Source: Methanobrevibacter sp.
Lineage (GTDB): Archaea; Methanobacteriota; Methanobacteria; Methanobacteriales; Methanobacteriaceae
DNA: 45,980 bases
Reading direction: 5' to 3'
Assembly: GCF_017410345.1 (NCBI RefSeq)
Contig: NZ_JAFQQZ010000001.1
Span: 1 to 45,980, forward strand
The number at the start of each line of letters is the position of its first letter. Position 1 is the first letter of the stretch. Below are positions 9,960 through 19,005 of this stretch, one piece after another. Both the position numbers and the translations under genes were made by a program. The notes below the pieces were generated by a model that saw nothing but the letters and a program-made list of their open reading frames with translations, ran no database searches and was not told the origin of the DNA.

Positions 9960-11420
9960 TTAATTCTCATCCTCTCTTGGGCTTAATCTTGTTAAAATGA
10001 AACTGAAGACCAAAACACCTACAATGATGATCAAGTCAACAATCAGCTCAAAGGTAGCTGCACTCATGAAAAGGTCATACATACCGTAAATCCACATTGC
10101 AAACAATACAATCGGAAGCAAATATTTGATTATGAATTTCCATACTTTTCCGACTTTCAAATGACCGTTCTCATTCAAGACAGGAATGAGGTCATCAATC
10201 TTATAGAACCATGCAAATATCACACATTGAACACCAATCAAAAGCAATATACCGAATTGGTTAACAAATGAATCAATGATTCCGACCAGATAACTGCTTA
10301 TTCCAGTAGTCAGCAAGACTGAAAAGGCACATCCTATAACGGATAGAATGGCTGCAGTTTTCCTTCTTCCTAAATTGAACTTTTCACTTGTGGAAGAAAG
10401 CATAGGCTCAAAGAATCCCAATGCTGAAGTGATTCCTGCAAATAGAATTGCCAGGAAGAGCAATGGAGCCAGAACTCTGCCGATTGGACCCATGATATTA
10501 AATATCATTGGGAAAACAATGAAAACAAGCCCTGTTCCTTCAGTGACCAATTTTCCCATTGCCATACCAGAATGAAGTGACATGTACCCGAGTATTGAAA
10601 ACACTCCAAAAGCAGTGAATATCTCAAACAATGAGTTGGAAGCGACTACGATAAGCACATTGTCAGTCAGTTTGGAAGCCTTAGGCAGATAGCTTGCATA
10701 TGTGAGAGCAATCGCCTGACCCATACTCAAGGAGAATATGATCTGAGCAAATGCAGCAAGCCAGATGTTGATGTCCAGAAGCATTGACCATCTCGGCCTT
10801 AGCAGTGTGTCTATACCAATCATATGTCCAGGCAAGGTGATTGCATAAAGGACTATGAATCCCATGATTACAAACAAGCAGGGAATCAGGATTTTGGAAA
10901 CCTTTCCAATACCTTCATCGACATTCCTATGGGAAATGTACCATAAGACAATCCACATAATGATTACACAAATGGTTGTAGGGATGAGCAAAAATCCCGC
11001 ACTTGCCAAGTCAGAGCTTCCGCCAACGGTATTTGTGAAGTAGGCAGCAGTATCGGTTCCCCATCCAAAGCTAAAGCTGGTAAGGAAATATACCATATCC
11101 CAACTAAGGATAACCATATAATAGATTGTTACAATGAAAACAAATAGAACAAGCATCCAAGCCACATACTCGAATCTCTCGTTTATGTCCTTTAGAATCT
11201 TCGAGAAGGACTCCTTGAAACTGAATCCAATACCATATTCAAGTATTAGAAAAGGAATTCCCATGATTGCTATGGCAGTGAAATAAGGAATGAAGAATGA
11301 TCCTCCACCGTTGGAATACACTACATAACTGAATCTCCAAATGTTTCCAAGCCCAACAGCAGCTCCAATCATAGCTAATATAAATGAAAGGGAACTGTCC
11401 CACTCTAATTTTTCACTCAT
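9960..11420 (-). CDS. sodium-dependent transporter, NSS (SNF) family, copy 1
   Basis: Membrane symporter that uses the Na+ gradient to import an amino acid or related solute; the substrate is not readable from sequence. It has about 11-12 hydrophobic helices. The NSS signature near the N-terminus, GAAVGLGNIWRFSYVVYSNGGG, corresponds to the unwound helix 1 that holds Na+ and substrate. The ATG at 11420 is preferred to the TTG at 11429, because AGGAT overlaps the TTG and sits eight nt before the ATG. That gives 486 aa. It is clearly paralogous to the transporter at 19006 (same LWxISHRNxxEGxGKVSKILxP loop). A TATA box at about 11464-11475 gives a short leader. Confidence 0.9.
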   Translation of the reverse strand: MSEKLEWDSSLSFILAMIGAAVGLGNIWRFSYVVYSNGGGSFFIPYFTAIAIMGIPFLILEYGIGFSFKESFSKILKDINERFEYVAWMLVLFVFIVTIYYMVILSWDMVYFLTSFSFGWGTDTAAYFTNTVGGSSDLASAGFLLIPTTICVIIMWIVLWYISHRNVDEGIGKVSKILIPCLFVIMGFIVLYAITLPGHMIGIDTLLRPRWSMLLDINIWLAAFAQIIFSLSMGQAIALTYASYLPKASKLTDNVLIVVASNSLFEIFTAFGVFSILGYMSLHSGMAMGKLVTEGTGLVFIVFPMIFNIMGPIGRVLAPLLFLAILFAGITSALGFFEPMLSSTSEKFNLGRRKTAAILSVIGCAFSVLLTTGISSYLVGIIDSFVNQFGILLLIGVQCVIFAWFYKIDDLIPVLNENGHLKVGKVWKFIIKYLLPIVLFAMWIYGMYDLFMSAATFELIVDLIIIVGVLVFSFILTRLSPREDEN

Positions 11421-11463
11421 CTTATTCAATCCTAAAATTGTTGATGATATTTTTATAAATATG

Positions 11464-11475
11464 AATATAAAAACT
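11464..11475 (-). promoter_or_regulatory. TATA-box promoter of the NSS transporter
   Basis: On the minus strand GTTTTTATATTC lies about 44-55 nt before the ATG at 11420, so initiation near 11443 would leave a leader of roughly 20 nt that contains the AGGAT Shine-Dalgarno. It lies just downstream of the tandem repeat block. Confidence 0.45.
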
Positions 11476-11500
11476 TATCTTAATTAATTTTAGATAAGGA

Positions 11501-11665
11501 AAAATAATCTAAAATAATCTAAAATAATCTAAAAAAAGCTAAAAATTAAAAAAATAAAAAATTATCTAAATAATCTAAATAATCTAAAAAAAGCTAAAAA
11601 TTAAAAAAATAAAAAATTATCTAAATAATCTAAATAATCTAAAAAAAGCTAAAAATTAAAAAAAA
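11501..11665. repeat. tandem repeat: two perfect 55-bp units, a partial third, and a 10-bp prelude
   Basis: Positions 11531-11585 and 11586-11640 are identical 55-bp units and 11641-11660 begins a third, matching until the copies diverge. Each unit ends in AATCTAAAT/AATCTAAAA repeats of about nine bases, and 11501-11530 is three copies of AAAATAATCT. The block is non-coding, between the end of metX and the promoter of the NSS transporter. Perfect identity suggests recent expansion by slippage or unequal exchange. Confidence 0.9.
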
Positions 11666-11698
11666 GAAAAATAGAATCAAACTATAAAATAGTTTGAT

Positions 11699-13174
11699 CT
11701 AGTAGTTAGAAATCAAGTGACTTATTCTATCAGTTGTAATGAGACCTTTTAAGTTGGATCCTTCAACAACAGGCAAACAGGAGATATTGTACTTCTTCAT
11801 CAGTCTTGCAATATCCTCGATCTCATCTGTAGGTTTGCAGGTCCTCACATCCTTGGTCATTACTTCCCTTAGTTCTGTGCAGTCTTCTACAATTGATTTG
11901 GACAGGTCCCATGCAGTAACGATTCCTGCCAAGGAATTATCCTCATTTACAACAGGCAAATGAGTGATTTCCCTGTCAAACATGATTACTGCAGCTTCCT
12001 TCACACTTGAGCCGATATTGATTGTAGGAACATCTGTTTTCATGACATCTCCAACATTATGCTCGGAGAGGAAATTGGATAGAAGGAAGTTCATCTGACC
12101 GTTTTCAAGCAGGAATGCATCATGACCGTAACTTGATTTGACTTCATTATAGATTACATCAACATCATTGGATTGAAGTGCCGCAAGCAGATCCTTGGAT
12201 TGGTCCACCGGATATAGCCAATCGGAATCAACTGCAATGATTTGTATCTTGGATTCGACTCCTTTCAGACCTTCAGCGAGATTGCCTTCAATAGCCAAGT
12301 CAAAGTAATCGACAGCTTTTGTAATGTATAAATAGGAATTTGCATCAAAGCGCCTTACAAAAGTCTCCCCTTGGTGGTGCAAATAGCTTTCCACCTCAAA
12401 ATCGACGGTAAAGTCATAGCTTAGCTCTTTCTTGTCCTGCAAGTCCCTTCCGAATTTCTGATACATTGATTCATCACTAAGATAGGTGATGTGGCCAATC
12501 ATACGGGCAACGGCAAGTCCAGATCTAGGAGACTTTTCCTGGTCATAGTAATTTCCCTTATTCCAGTTATTGTCCAGAATGATGGATTGTCTACCTACCT
12601 CATTGAATGCAATTTGCTGAGGTGAAGACCTTGCAGTTGTAGCGATTATGCTTGCCTTTTTCATCATCTTCGGATAGGAAACAGTCCATTGCAATGCCTG
12701 CATTCCCCCCATGGAACCTCCAATGACAGCATATAGTTTCTCTATGCCCAAAAATTCTATAAGCTTCTTTTGCGCATGAACCATATCCTCAATGGTGATT
12801 ATTGGAAAATCAAGAGCATATTCCTTTCCGGTTTTTGGATTGATTGATGCCGGTCCGGTTGAACCCTTACATCCCCCTAATACATTTGAACAGATGACAA
12901 AGTATTTGTCTGTATCCAACGCCTTTCCAGGACCGATGACCATGTCCCACCATCCAGGCTTTTCGTTTTGGTTGCCTGTGAACACACCTGCAGCATGTGC
13001 ATCCCCTGTAAGTGCATGGCAAACCAAAATGGCATTGGATTTTGCGGAGTTCAACTCCCCATAAGTCTCATAGGCAAGTTCCACATTAGAGAGAGTCTTG
13101 CCGGAGCTTAACTTCAAATCATCCTCAATAGCGAATTGTTTGGTTAAAACCCTACCAACAGATTTTTGTTTCAT
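11699..13174 (-). CDS. metX: homoserine O-acetyltransferase with C-terminal CBS pair
   Basis: Acylates L-homoserine from acetyl-CoA for methionine synthesis by direct sulfhydrylation. The alpha/beta-hydrolase part (about residues 1-370) shows [11 protein letters not shown], the nucleophile elbow [12 protein letters not shown] with Ser154, the acid AVDSDWLYP near 315 and the histidine [10 protein letters not shown] near 350. The remaining ~115 residues form two CBS motifs ([26 protein letters not shown]), which usually bind adenosyl ligands. That suggests allosteric control by ATP, AMP or SAM. The CBS fusion is, to my knowledge, seen in other methanogen MetX proteins, so it is not a local accident. 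The ATG has an AGGT Shine-Dalgarno. Succinyl-CoA use cannot be ruled out from sequence. Confidence 0.9.
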   Translation of the reverse strand: MKQKSVGRVLTKQFAIEDDLKLSSGKTLSNVELAYETYGELNSAKSNAILVCHALTGDAHAAGVFTGNQNEKPGWWDMVIGPGKALDTDKYFVICSNVLGGCKGSTGPASINPKTGKEYALDFPIITIEDMVHAQKKLIEFLGIEKLYAVIGGSMGGMQALQWTVSYPKMMKKASIIATTARSSPQQIAFNEVGRQSIILDNNWNKGNYYDQEKSPRSGLAVARMIGHITYLSDESMYQKFGRDLQDKKELSYDFTVDFEVESYLHHQGETFVRRFDANSYLYITKAVDYFDLAIEGNLAEGLKGVESKIQIIAVDSDWLYPVDQSKDLLAALQSNDVDVIYNEVKSSYGHDAFLLENGQMNFLLSNFLSEHNVGDVMKTDVPTINIGSSVKEAAVIMFDREITHLPVVNEDNSLAGIVTAWDLSKSIVEDCTELREVMTKDVRTCKPTDEIEDIARLMKKYNISCLPVVEGSNLKGLITTDRISHLISNY

Positions 13175-13455
13175 TTTAAGTACCTATATAAGTTTAAGAA
13201 TACTGAATTTTATTAATTCAGCATACTATTCAACAGCTAGCTAGTATTAATCAAATTGATCATTGATAATTTCAGTTTTTCATATAGTTAGTCATAAATC
13301 TGAAATTTCTAAAATAATTAAAAATTATCGCCTTATTTATATTTATCTTAAATACTATTTATATTTACTTATAAATGGTTAATTAAAAAAATAGTAAAAA
13401 TTAATATCTATAATTGATATATAAGCATTTAACAATAAGAATAAGGGATTATTTT

Positions 13456-13719
13456 ATGACAAAAGAGAATAAGATGGAATTCAACAACACTGACCTGTTG
13501 ATCGAATTATATGAAATGCTATTCAACGACATCATCACTGTAGAGACAAGCAAGATAGTGTCCAAATTCATTTTAGACTTGATAGACAATCAGGAAATCG
13601 ATGAAGAGAAAGTTATCAAGCATTTTAATGAAAAGAATCCTGAAAACATGGAATTTGGCTTGAAAGAGGATTTGGATACAATCTATGATATCTGTATTGA
13701 AATTTATGAAGAGGAATAG
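13456..13719 (+). CDS. small acidic hypothetical protein
   Basis: Unrecognised protein of 87 aa. It is highly acidic and mainly helical, with two repeated-looking stretches (DLLIELYEMLFNDI and DLDTIYDICIEIYEE) and no membrane segment, cysteine or known motif. I start it at the ATG at 13456, which follows AAGGGATT by a suitable distance. A longer reading from 13414 adds 14 residues without a ribosome-binding site. It converges on the RNase III gene, and a small hairpin overlaps its stop. A small protein-binding role is possible but is a guess. Confidence 0.65.
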   Translation: MTKENKMEFNNTDLLIELYEMLFNDIITVETSKIVSKFILDLIDNQEIDEEKVIKHFNEKNPENMEFGLKEDLDTIYDICIEIYEEE

Positions 13720-13740
13720 TTTCATACTATTCTTTTAATT
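13711..13740 (+). terminator. terminator overlapping the stop of the small acidic gene
   Basis: A 6-bp hairpin (GAATAG at 13714-13719, which includes the stop codon, and CTATTC at 13727-13732) is followed by TTTTAATTTTAAAC and a run of seven T. It ends the plus-strand gene just before the convergent rnc. Confidence 0.5.
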
Positions 13741-13794
13741 TTAAACTTTTTTTATTAGTTTTTTAATTTTAAATTATATCTAAACTATTCTAAC

Positions 13795-14463
13795 TTATTT
13801 TCCCAATTTAAGCTTCTCAATAGCTTTGCTGGCAGCCAATTGCTCTGCCTCTTTTTTGCTTTTGCCTACACCATGGCCGTAATCCACACCATCAATCAGA
13901 ATCCTCATTACAAAGGTCTTGTCATGTGGAGCACCATGTTCCTCAAGCAATTCATAACTAACTTCAACATCTTCAGCATCACCATATTCCTTGATTGTGG
14001 ACTTGTAATCATAAAAGAACACTGTCTTGGCTTCAATATATGGGAAAACAGTCTGCTGAAGGAATTCCTTTGCCTTTTCTATTCCCTGATCCAGATAAAT
14101 TGCTCCTAAGAATGACTCGAAAACATCTGCAGTTATTGAAATGACCTCATTGTCGGTAAGGGCATTGTCTTCCAAGTTCAATCTAATGCATTTATCCAAG
14201 TCATTTTCATGTGAATAAACGATCAAAGCATTTTGACAGACGTAATTAGCCCGAAGCTTAGTCAACTTCCCTTCACTGAAAGTAGGATGCATGTTCTGCA
14301 GGAATTCAGAGGTCAGCATATTCAAAACGGAATCTCCAAGAAATTCAAGCCTTTCATAATCATAATCCAAATCATACTTTGCACTGTATGAAGAATGAGT
14401 AAAGGCTATTTCATACAGATTTTCGTTATTCGGGACAATATTAAACTTTTCCAATAATTTCAT
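13795..14463 (-). CDS. rnc: ribonuclease III (bacterial type)
   Basis: Double-strand-specific endoribonuclease. The catalytic domain carries the family signature ERLEFLGDS (residues 37-45 from this start), and ADVFESFLGAIYLDQG contains the second set of metal-binding acidic residues. The double-stranded RNA-binding domain covers about residues 152-219 (DYKSTIKEYGD ... KKEAEQLAASKAIEKL). I prefer the ATG at 14463 (222 aa), which has GAGTGA before it, over a GTG at 14472 that overlaps this site. Canonical RNase III is rare in archaea, which usually process rRNA with the bulge-helix-bulge splicing endonuclease, so bacterial origin is likely. Base composition matches the neighbours, so any transfer is old. 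Confidence 0.92.
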   Translation of the reverse strand: MKLLEKFNIVPNNENLYEIAFTHSSYSAKYDLDYDYERLEFLGDSVLNMLTSEFLQNMHPTFSEGKLTKLRANYVCQNALIVYSHENDLDKCIRLNLEDNALTDNEVISITADVFESFLGAIYLDQGIEKAKEFLQQTVFPYIEAKTVFFYDYKSTIKEYGDAEDVEVSYELLEEHGAPHDKTFVMRILIDGVDYGHGVGKSKKEAEQLAASKAIEKLKLGK

Positions 14464-15115
14464 ATAATTCACTCAATGATAATCTTATGAGTACAGTTAA
14501 AAATAGTGGTTTGCTTATTTGATGAAATTATTATAATAATTTAATATTAGCTCAATTGCCAGCCATTTAAGCGTTTAATAAATTAATATTAAATTATCAT
14601 AATAGCACTATTATGACATTTATAATTTAAAAATGTAAAAAACTATACCTAGTTGAATATATGTTTTACTTAATATATAAATCTTAAATAATTAAATTAT
14701 TTTAAATTCAAGACAAAACTTAAACCAATCTTTAAAATTATAACATTAGTTTTCAAATGCTCTCGAACAATTCATTTATAAATAAAGGCAGATAAGATTA
14801 TATAACAAACATAAAGACAGATTTTTTAAATCCGAATAGATTGCTGCAAATCAGGTTTAGGCTTCGGCTTAAAGATTTAAATCAGAATCTAAAAGGGTTT
14901 TGAAATCAAGACTTATGTTTTCTTGAATAATATATTTTTAATCCCTTTTTAAAGGAACAGGATCTTAGAATCTTGTATTTTATTAAAATTAAAAGACATA
15001 TTATTGAATCTGGAAAACATAAAACAAATAAAATAAGATATTTTTTAAAATAAGATAAAATTAAATAAGATTTTTTTTTAGATAAATAAAATAAATAAGA
15101 AAAGGCAGTTTATAT
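14464..15115. other. 652-bp gene-free spacer containing a candidate small RNA
   Basis: No protein gene is supported between rnc and the flavodoxin gene. Most of it is A/T runs, but 14825-14985 has higher GC and several hairpins, described separately as a candidate RNA. The end next to the flavodoxin gene (about 15020-15110) is T- and A-rich and may end that gene's transcript. Confidence 0.6.
14825..14985 (+). ncRNA. candidate small structured RNA
   Basis: A TATA-like TTATATAA at 14798-14805 precedes a locally GC-richer stretch. It contains a composite hairpin: AAATC (14848-14852) pairs with GATTT (14874-14878), then after an AGG bulge a 7-bp stem TTTAGGC/GCTTAAA closes a TTCG tetraloop (14856-14873). 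A second hairpin, ACAGGAT/ATCTTGT with a 6-base loop at 14957-14976, is followed by ATTTTATT and could be its terminator. Both stems contain a G-U pair that forms only in plus-strand RNA. I cannot match it to SRP RNA, RNase P RNA, tRNA or a C/D box RNA. The boundaries are inferred. Confidence 0.35.
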
Positions 15116-15625
15116 TTATCCTTTAACCCAATGCTTTACTTTTTTTCTTGAATCATCAACAAAGCTGCCTTGAATTGAGAGACCATCTTCTATTTTAGCT
15201 CCAGGACATAATTTCTTCAGATCCTTTAGGCTTTTGCCAAAACCGCTTCCTTCGTGGGTTACAAATGGCTTGACTGTCTTTCCACTGAAATCCAATCTTT
15301 CAAGCTGGGTCCATACAGGCATTGGCATGGTGTTCCACCAATTAGGAAAACCTATGTAAATGGTATCATATTCGCTGATATCCTCAATGTATTCCTTAAG
15401 TTCAGGCCTTGCATCATCCTTCAATTCAGCTTTAGCCACTTCAGTGCATTTCATATAGTCTTCAGGATAGTCGTTTAACGGGTCCATTTTAAACAGATCC
15501 GCATCTGCAAACTCTTTTATGTAATTGGCAATCACTTCTGTATTTCCTATTTCCAGATCTTTTATTCCTTCATTAGTGTAATTGTTCCCTGCTCTTGAAA
15601 AAAACAAAACCAAACTTTTTGACAT
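15116..15625 (-). CDS. flavodoxin family protein
   Basis: FMN-binding electron carrier or NAD(P)H quinone-type flavoprotein of 169 aa. The phosphate-binding loop is near the N-terminus (LVLFFSRAGNNYTNEGI). The second flavin loop is YDTIYIGFPNWWNTMPMPVWTQL (residues 95-117), and FVTHEGSGFGKSLKDLKKL matches the third. The layout is that of the longer flavodoxin_4 type. Start and GAGG Shine-Dalgarno are clear, and a TATA box at 15672-15683 fits. It stands alone between the candidate RNA spacer and the L37e gene. The partner redox enzyme is unknown. Confidence 0.87.
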   Translation of the reverse strand: MSKSLVLFFSRAGNNYTNEGIKDLEIGNTEVIANYIKEFADADLFKMDPLNDYPEDYMKCTEVAKAELKDDARPELKEYIEDISEYDTIYIGFPNWWNTMPMPVWTQLERLDFSGKTVKPFVTHEGSGFGKSLKDLKKLCPGAKIEDGLSIQGSFVDDSRKKVKHWVKG

Positions 15626-15671
15626 AATCTTGACCTCATGACTTATGCTTAGATTATCTTATATTTTTAAT

Positions 15672-15683
15672 AATATATAAAAC
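15672..15683 (-). promoter_or_regulatory. TATA-box promoter of the flavodoxin gene
   Basis: TTTTATATATTA on the minus strand lies about 50-58 nt upstream of the flavodoxin ATG, which implies a leader of roughly 25 nt that includes the GAGG site. Confidence 0.45.
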
Positions 15684-15753
15684 TTAAAAAATAGCTTAAG
15701 ATACCTAAAATGGACTAAATGAAATAAAAATTAAATAAAAAATAGTAAGTGTT

Positions 15754-15805
15754 TTTGAGATAATCGCATTATCTCAAATAAATTTTATATGTGCATCAAA
15801 TGCAC
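15754..15805 (-). terminator. two hairpins downstream of the L37e gene
   Basis: Reading on the minus strand after the L37e stop, a 6-bp perfect hairpin (GTGCAT/ATGCAC, 15791-15805) comes first. A 10-bp perfect hairpin with a 5-base loop follows (TTTGAGATAA/TTATCTCAAA, 15754-15778), and A/T runs lie beyond it. They probably end or protect the 3' end of the Sm/L37e transcript. Confidence 0.55.
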
Positions 15806-15819
15806 TATAGCAATTAAAC

Positions 15820-16005
15820 CTATACTAATCTTTGACGAGTGGTAGGTTTTTTGTTTTGCCAACTGTATCTTCTTATTTTGCTGGATTTACCAAATCCGCA
15901 AGAAGCACAAACTTTTTTACGTACGTGGTATGAGTTCTTACCACATCTTCTACATCTGATATGGGTCTTTTTATTCTTTTTACCCATTGATGGAGTTCCT
16001 TTCAC
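15820..16005 (-). CDS. rpl37e: 50S ribosomal protein L37e
   Basis: Zinc-ribbon protein of the archaeal/eukaryotic large ribosomal subunit, 61 aa. The two CxxC pairs are visible (CRRCG near residue 18 and CASCGFG near 33), with the basic tail [18 protein letters not shown]. The start is GTG, placed by a strong AGGAGG eight nt upstream, and gives the family start KGTPSMGK. It follows the Sm-like gene in the same direction, the usual archaeal pairing, with a 210-nt spacer. Confidence 0.96.
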   Translation of the reverse strand: MKGTPSMGKKNKKTHIRCRRCGKNSYHVRKKVCASCGFGKSSKIRRYSWQNKKPTTRQRLV

Positions 16006-16215
16006 TTCTATCTCCTCCTAAATTAATAATCACAATAATAATAATTTTTACATTGAATGCTAAAATGGTCTATAACATAGTCTTATTAAAAATAAGAACA
16101 TAAAATAGATAATTAATTAAATTAATTGAAAAATTAATTTAACTAATATGAGAATAATTCAATAATCTTTGAGTAGAACAAAGAAAAACTTCAGAAAAAA
16201 TAAGAAACTAAGTTT

Positions 16216-16980
<765 letters not shown>

Positions 16981-17373
16981 TCATAAAATGTCCTTTATGT
17001 CAAGCACTGGAGTGCCATTCAACATGTCGACCCCACTGAACTTGATCACATTTCCATTTATTTCCTCTATCCTTATTGTAGAAACCCCAATGGGATTTGG
17101 CCTATTCGGTGCATGAGTGGAGAACAATCCTTTAATCGGTCCGACTCCTCTAAATGGAACCCTCTGCTCGAATCCCTTTGACTTGTGGAAATAGAACAGG
17201 ACCATATACCTTTCACCGACTTCCATGCTGGACATGCTTTCCAAATACTCTTCATTGATGACCATTTCAGCTACAATATCTCCAGATTCCCTCTCAGCCT
17301 TTGGCATGTTCCCGACATCTTTATATGGAGACTTGATGTATCCGATTGGCTTGAATATTATCTCTTCATCCAT
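16981..17373 (-). CDS. trmO: TrmO family tRNA t6A37 N6-methyltransferase (UPF0066/TsaA)
   Basis: SAM-dependent enzyme that N6-methylates threonylcarbamoyladenosine at tRNA position 37. The all-beta fold signature is clear: IGYIKSPYKDVGNMP at the N-terminus, LFYFHKSKGFEQRVPFRG, and the hallmark GLFSTHAPNRPNPIGVSTIRI. At 130 aa it has the core domain only, without the C-terminal extension of bacterial TrmO. The ATG has a GAGATGAT Shine-Dalgarno. It is last in a probable operon after the PUA-protein gene and arfB (62-nt gap). Some archaeal members may have other targets, so the exact substrate is inferred. Confidence 0.87.
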   Translation of the reverse strand: MDEEIIFKPIGYIKSPYKDVGNMPKAERESGDIVAEMVINEEYLESMSSMEVGERYMVLFYFHKSKGFEQRVPFRGVGPIKGLFSTHAPNRPNPIGVSTIRIEEINGNVIKFSGVDMLNGTPVLDIKDIL

Positions 17374-17435
17374 AAAATCATCTCATAAAAATTAATATTA
17401 TTAAAAAAAACAAGAAAAAAAATAAAAAAAAACAA

Positions 17436-18140
17436 TCAGTATCCATAATGGGAATCCAATTGCTTTTCAACATCCAGCAATACGGAGTTGATGGCCAGCT
17501 TCAAGAGCTCATTTCCATAGACCTCATCAACATAAACGCCGTTTTCCTGAATGTCAATTGCGCCTTCCTCAATGTTTGGATCATTCAATCTCGCTTCAGT
17601 GAACATGGATAGGCCAACTTCACCATATTGGCTCAAATCGGTCTGATTCTCCACCTCATCTTCATCAAGAATTCCTAAAACCTTTCCCATGGACAATTCT
17701 CCGGAACCTCCATGAGGCCCTTCGGATTCAATGATCTTGCTGTTTAATGTGATGAGCAAACCGGTCTGCTCCTCAATTTCATAAAGACTGGCAACAATAG
17801 GCAGATTGCCTCCATGCCCATTCACTATGACAACACTGGTGATTCCCAAATATTCCTTTGCTGATCTCAAGACCCTGATTATTTCCTTTGTCAGATTATC
17901 AAGTGAAACATGAATTCCATGGTTTATTTCCTTTATTTCATGTGCAGGATAGATTACTCCCAGGAATTTGGCTCCACTTTCCAATGCGGCCTTGAAGGCA
18001 ATGTAAGAAGCTATCTTTGCATCAGTATCAATCGGAAGGGCAGGACCATGGTTTTCAAGATGTGACCCAAGGGCGATTATTCCCACCTTATGAACATTAG
18101 AGTTTCTGACATTTCCAGCATTTAATCTTAATTCCACCAT
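17436..18140 (-). CDS. arfB: FAPy deformylase ArfB (creatininase family), riboflavin/F420 synthesis
   Basis: Hydrolyses 2-amino-5-formylamino-6-ribosylaminopyrimidin-4(3H)-one 5'-phosphate, the product of archaeal GTP cyclohydrolase III, to formate and the diaminopyrimidine. The step leads to riboflavin and F420. It is a metal-dependent creatininase fold: GSHLENHGPALPIDTDAKIA near residue 27 gives the Glu/His/Asp ligands, and NGHGGNLPI near 120 the second set. Length is 234 aa, as for the M. jannaschii enzyme MJ0116. The ATG has an AGTGAT Shine-Dalgarno. It lies between the PUA gene and trmO with short gaps. It acts upstream of CofH, also in this window. Confidence 0.88.
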   Translation of the reverse strand: MVELRLNAGNVRNSNVHKVGIIALGSHLENHGPALPIDTDAKIASYIAFKAALESGAKFLGVIYPAHEIKEINHGIHVSLDNLTKEIIRVLRSAKEYLGITSVVIVNGHGGNLPIVASLYEIEEQTGLLITLNSKIIESEGPHGGSGELSMGKVLGILDEDEVENQTDLSQYGEVGLSMFTEARLNDPNIEEGAIDIQENGVYVDEVYGNELLKLAINSVLLDVEKQLDSHYGY

Positions 18141-18223
18141 ATTATCACTTAAATAAATAAAAAATTCAATATTAATTCAAAAAAGATTATGAAGATATTA
18201 ATTTAAAATTAAAAATAAATCCA

Positions 18224-18700
18224 TTAAACTTCCAGATTCCAGATTGCATCCCCAACATAATGGAGTGACTTGATTGCCTTTCCTTCGGAATTCTCAACCA
18301 TCTCCGGACCGCTGATCAGGCTGATTCCCATAGCCAATGGCTTGTTGTGGGTCTCTTCAACGATAATGACCACATCACCTTCCACAATGGACTCGTCAGC
18401 ATCCACAATACCTGGACTCATCACATCTGCACCTTTGGTAACGAATCTGACAGCCCCCATGTCAACAACCACCACTTTGCTGTCCAATTCCAAATTCAAG
18501 GCAGCCTTAAGTGTAGGATATGGCTTTCCATTGATTATAATGATGTAAGGCTCACCATTCACCAGAATAAAGTCATAGTCTTCAGCTTCAAGCATTTCAA
18601 GAGTGTCCTTATTGTTGATGAAGGAACCGTAGTCTCCAAGCTCACTTTTAATGTCCTTTACTTTCTTCTTCTTTAAAAAATATCTTTTCTTGATTTTCAA
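18224..18700 (-). CDS. PUA-domain RNA-binding protein (MCT-1/Tma20-like)
   Basis: A 158-aa protein with an N-terminal domain (DUF1947-like, residues 1-70) and a C-terminal PUA domain (about 75-152; [28 protein letters not shown]). This is the architecture of archaeal relatives of eukaryotic MCT-1/Tma20, which bind the ribosome and act in translation reinitiation or recycling. That role is known for the eukaryotic family and only inferred here. I start at the TTG at 18700, which has AAGGTG six nt upstream; the GTG at 18709 overlaps that site. It is probably the first gene of an operon with arfB and trmO. Confidence 0.8.
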   Translation of the reverse strand: MKIKKRYFLKKKKVKDIKSELGDYGSFINNKDTLEMLEAEDYDFILVNGEPYIIIINGKPYPTLKAALNLELDSKVVVVDMGAVRFVTKGADVMSPGIVDADESIVEGDVVIIVEETHNKPLAMGISLISGPEMVENSEGKAIKSLHYVGDAIWNLEV

Positions 18701-19005
18701 AACCAGCACCTTAAGTTTTTTAATTTTTATTTTAAGATTAATTAAAAATTCTATAATTCTATTTATGTACTTTATTTTAATAATATTTTACTAAAATTTA
18801 ATAAAAATAAGGGATAGGTGAAAACAATAGTTTACACAGTATAGTTTTTATATTTGGAATGCAATATTATAATATATTAAATTAATTTTAGATAAAAAAA
18901 TCTTAAAATAGCTTCAAATCCCTGGAATATTGATTTGAAAAACTATTGGAATTTTTCTATTTTACAATTTAATCAATTATTATTAAATTTTATTTGTGAT
19001 TTTTT

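Noticed and set aside
11501-11665. CRISPR-like array, because of the repeated units.
   Set aside because: The copies are directly adjacent 55-bp units without unique spacers, so this is a simple tandem duplication.
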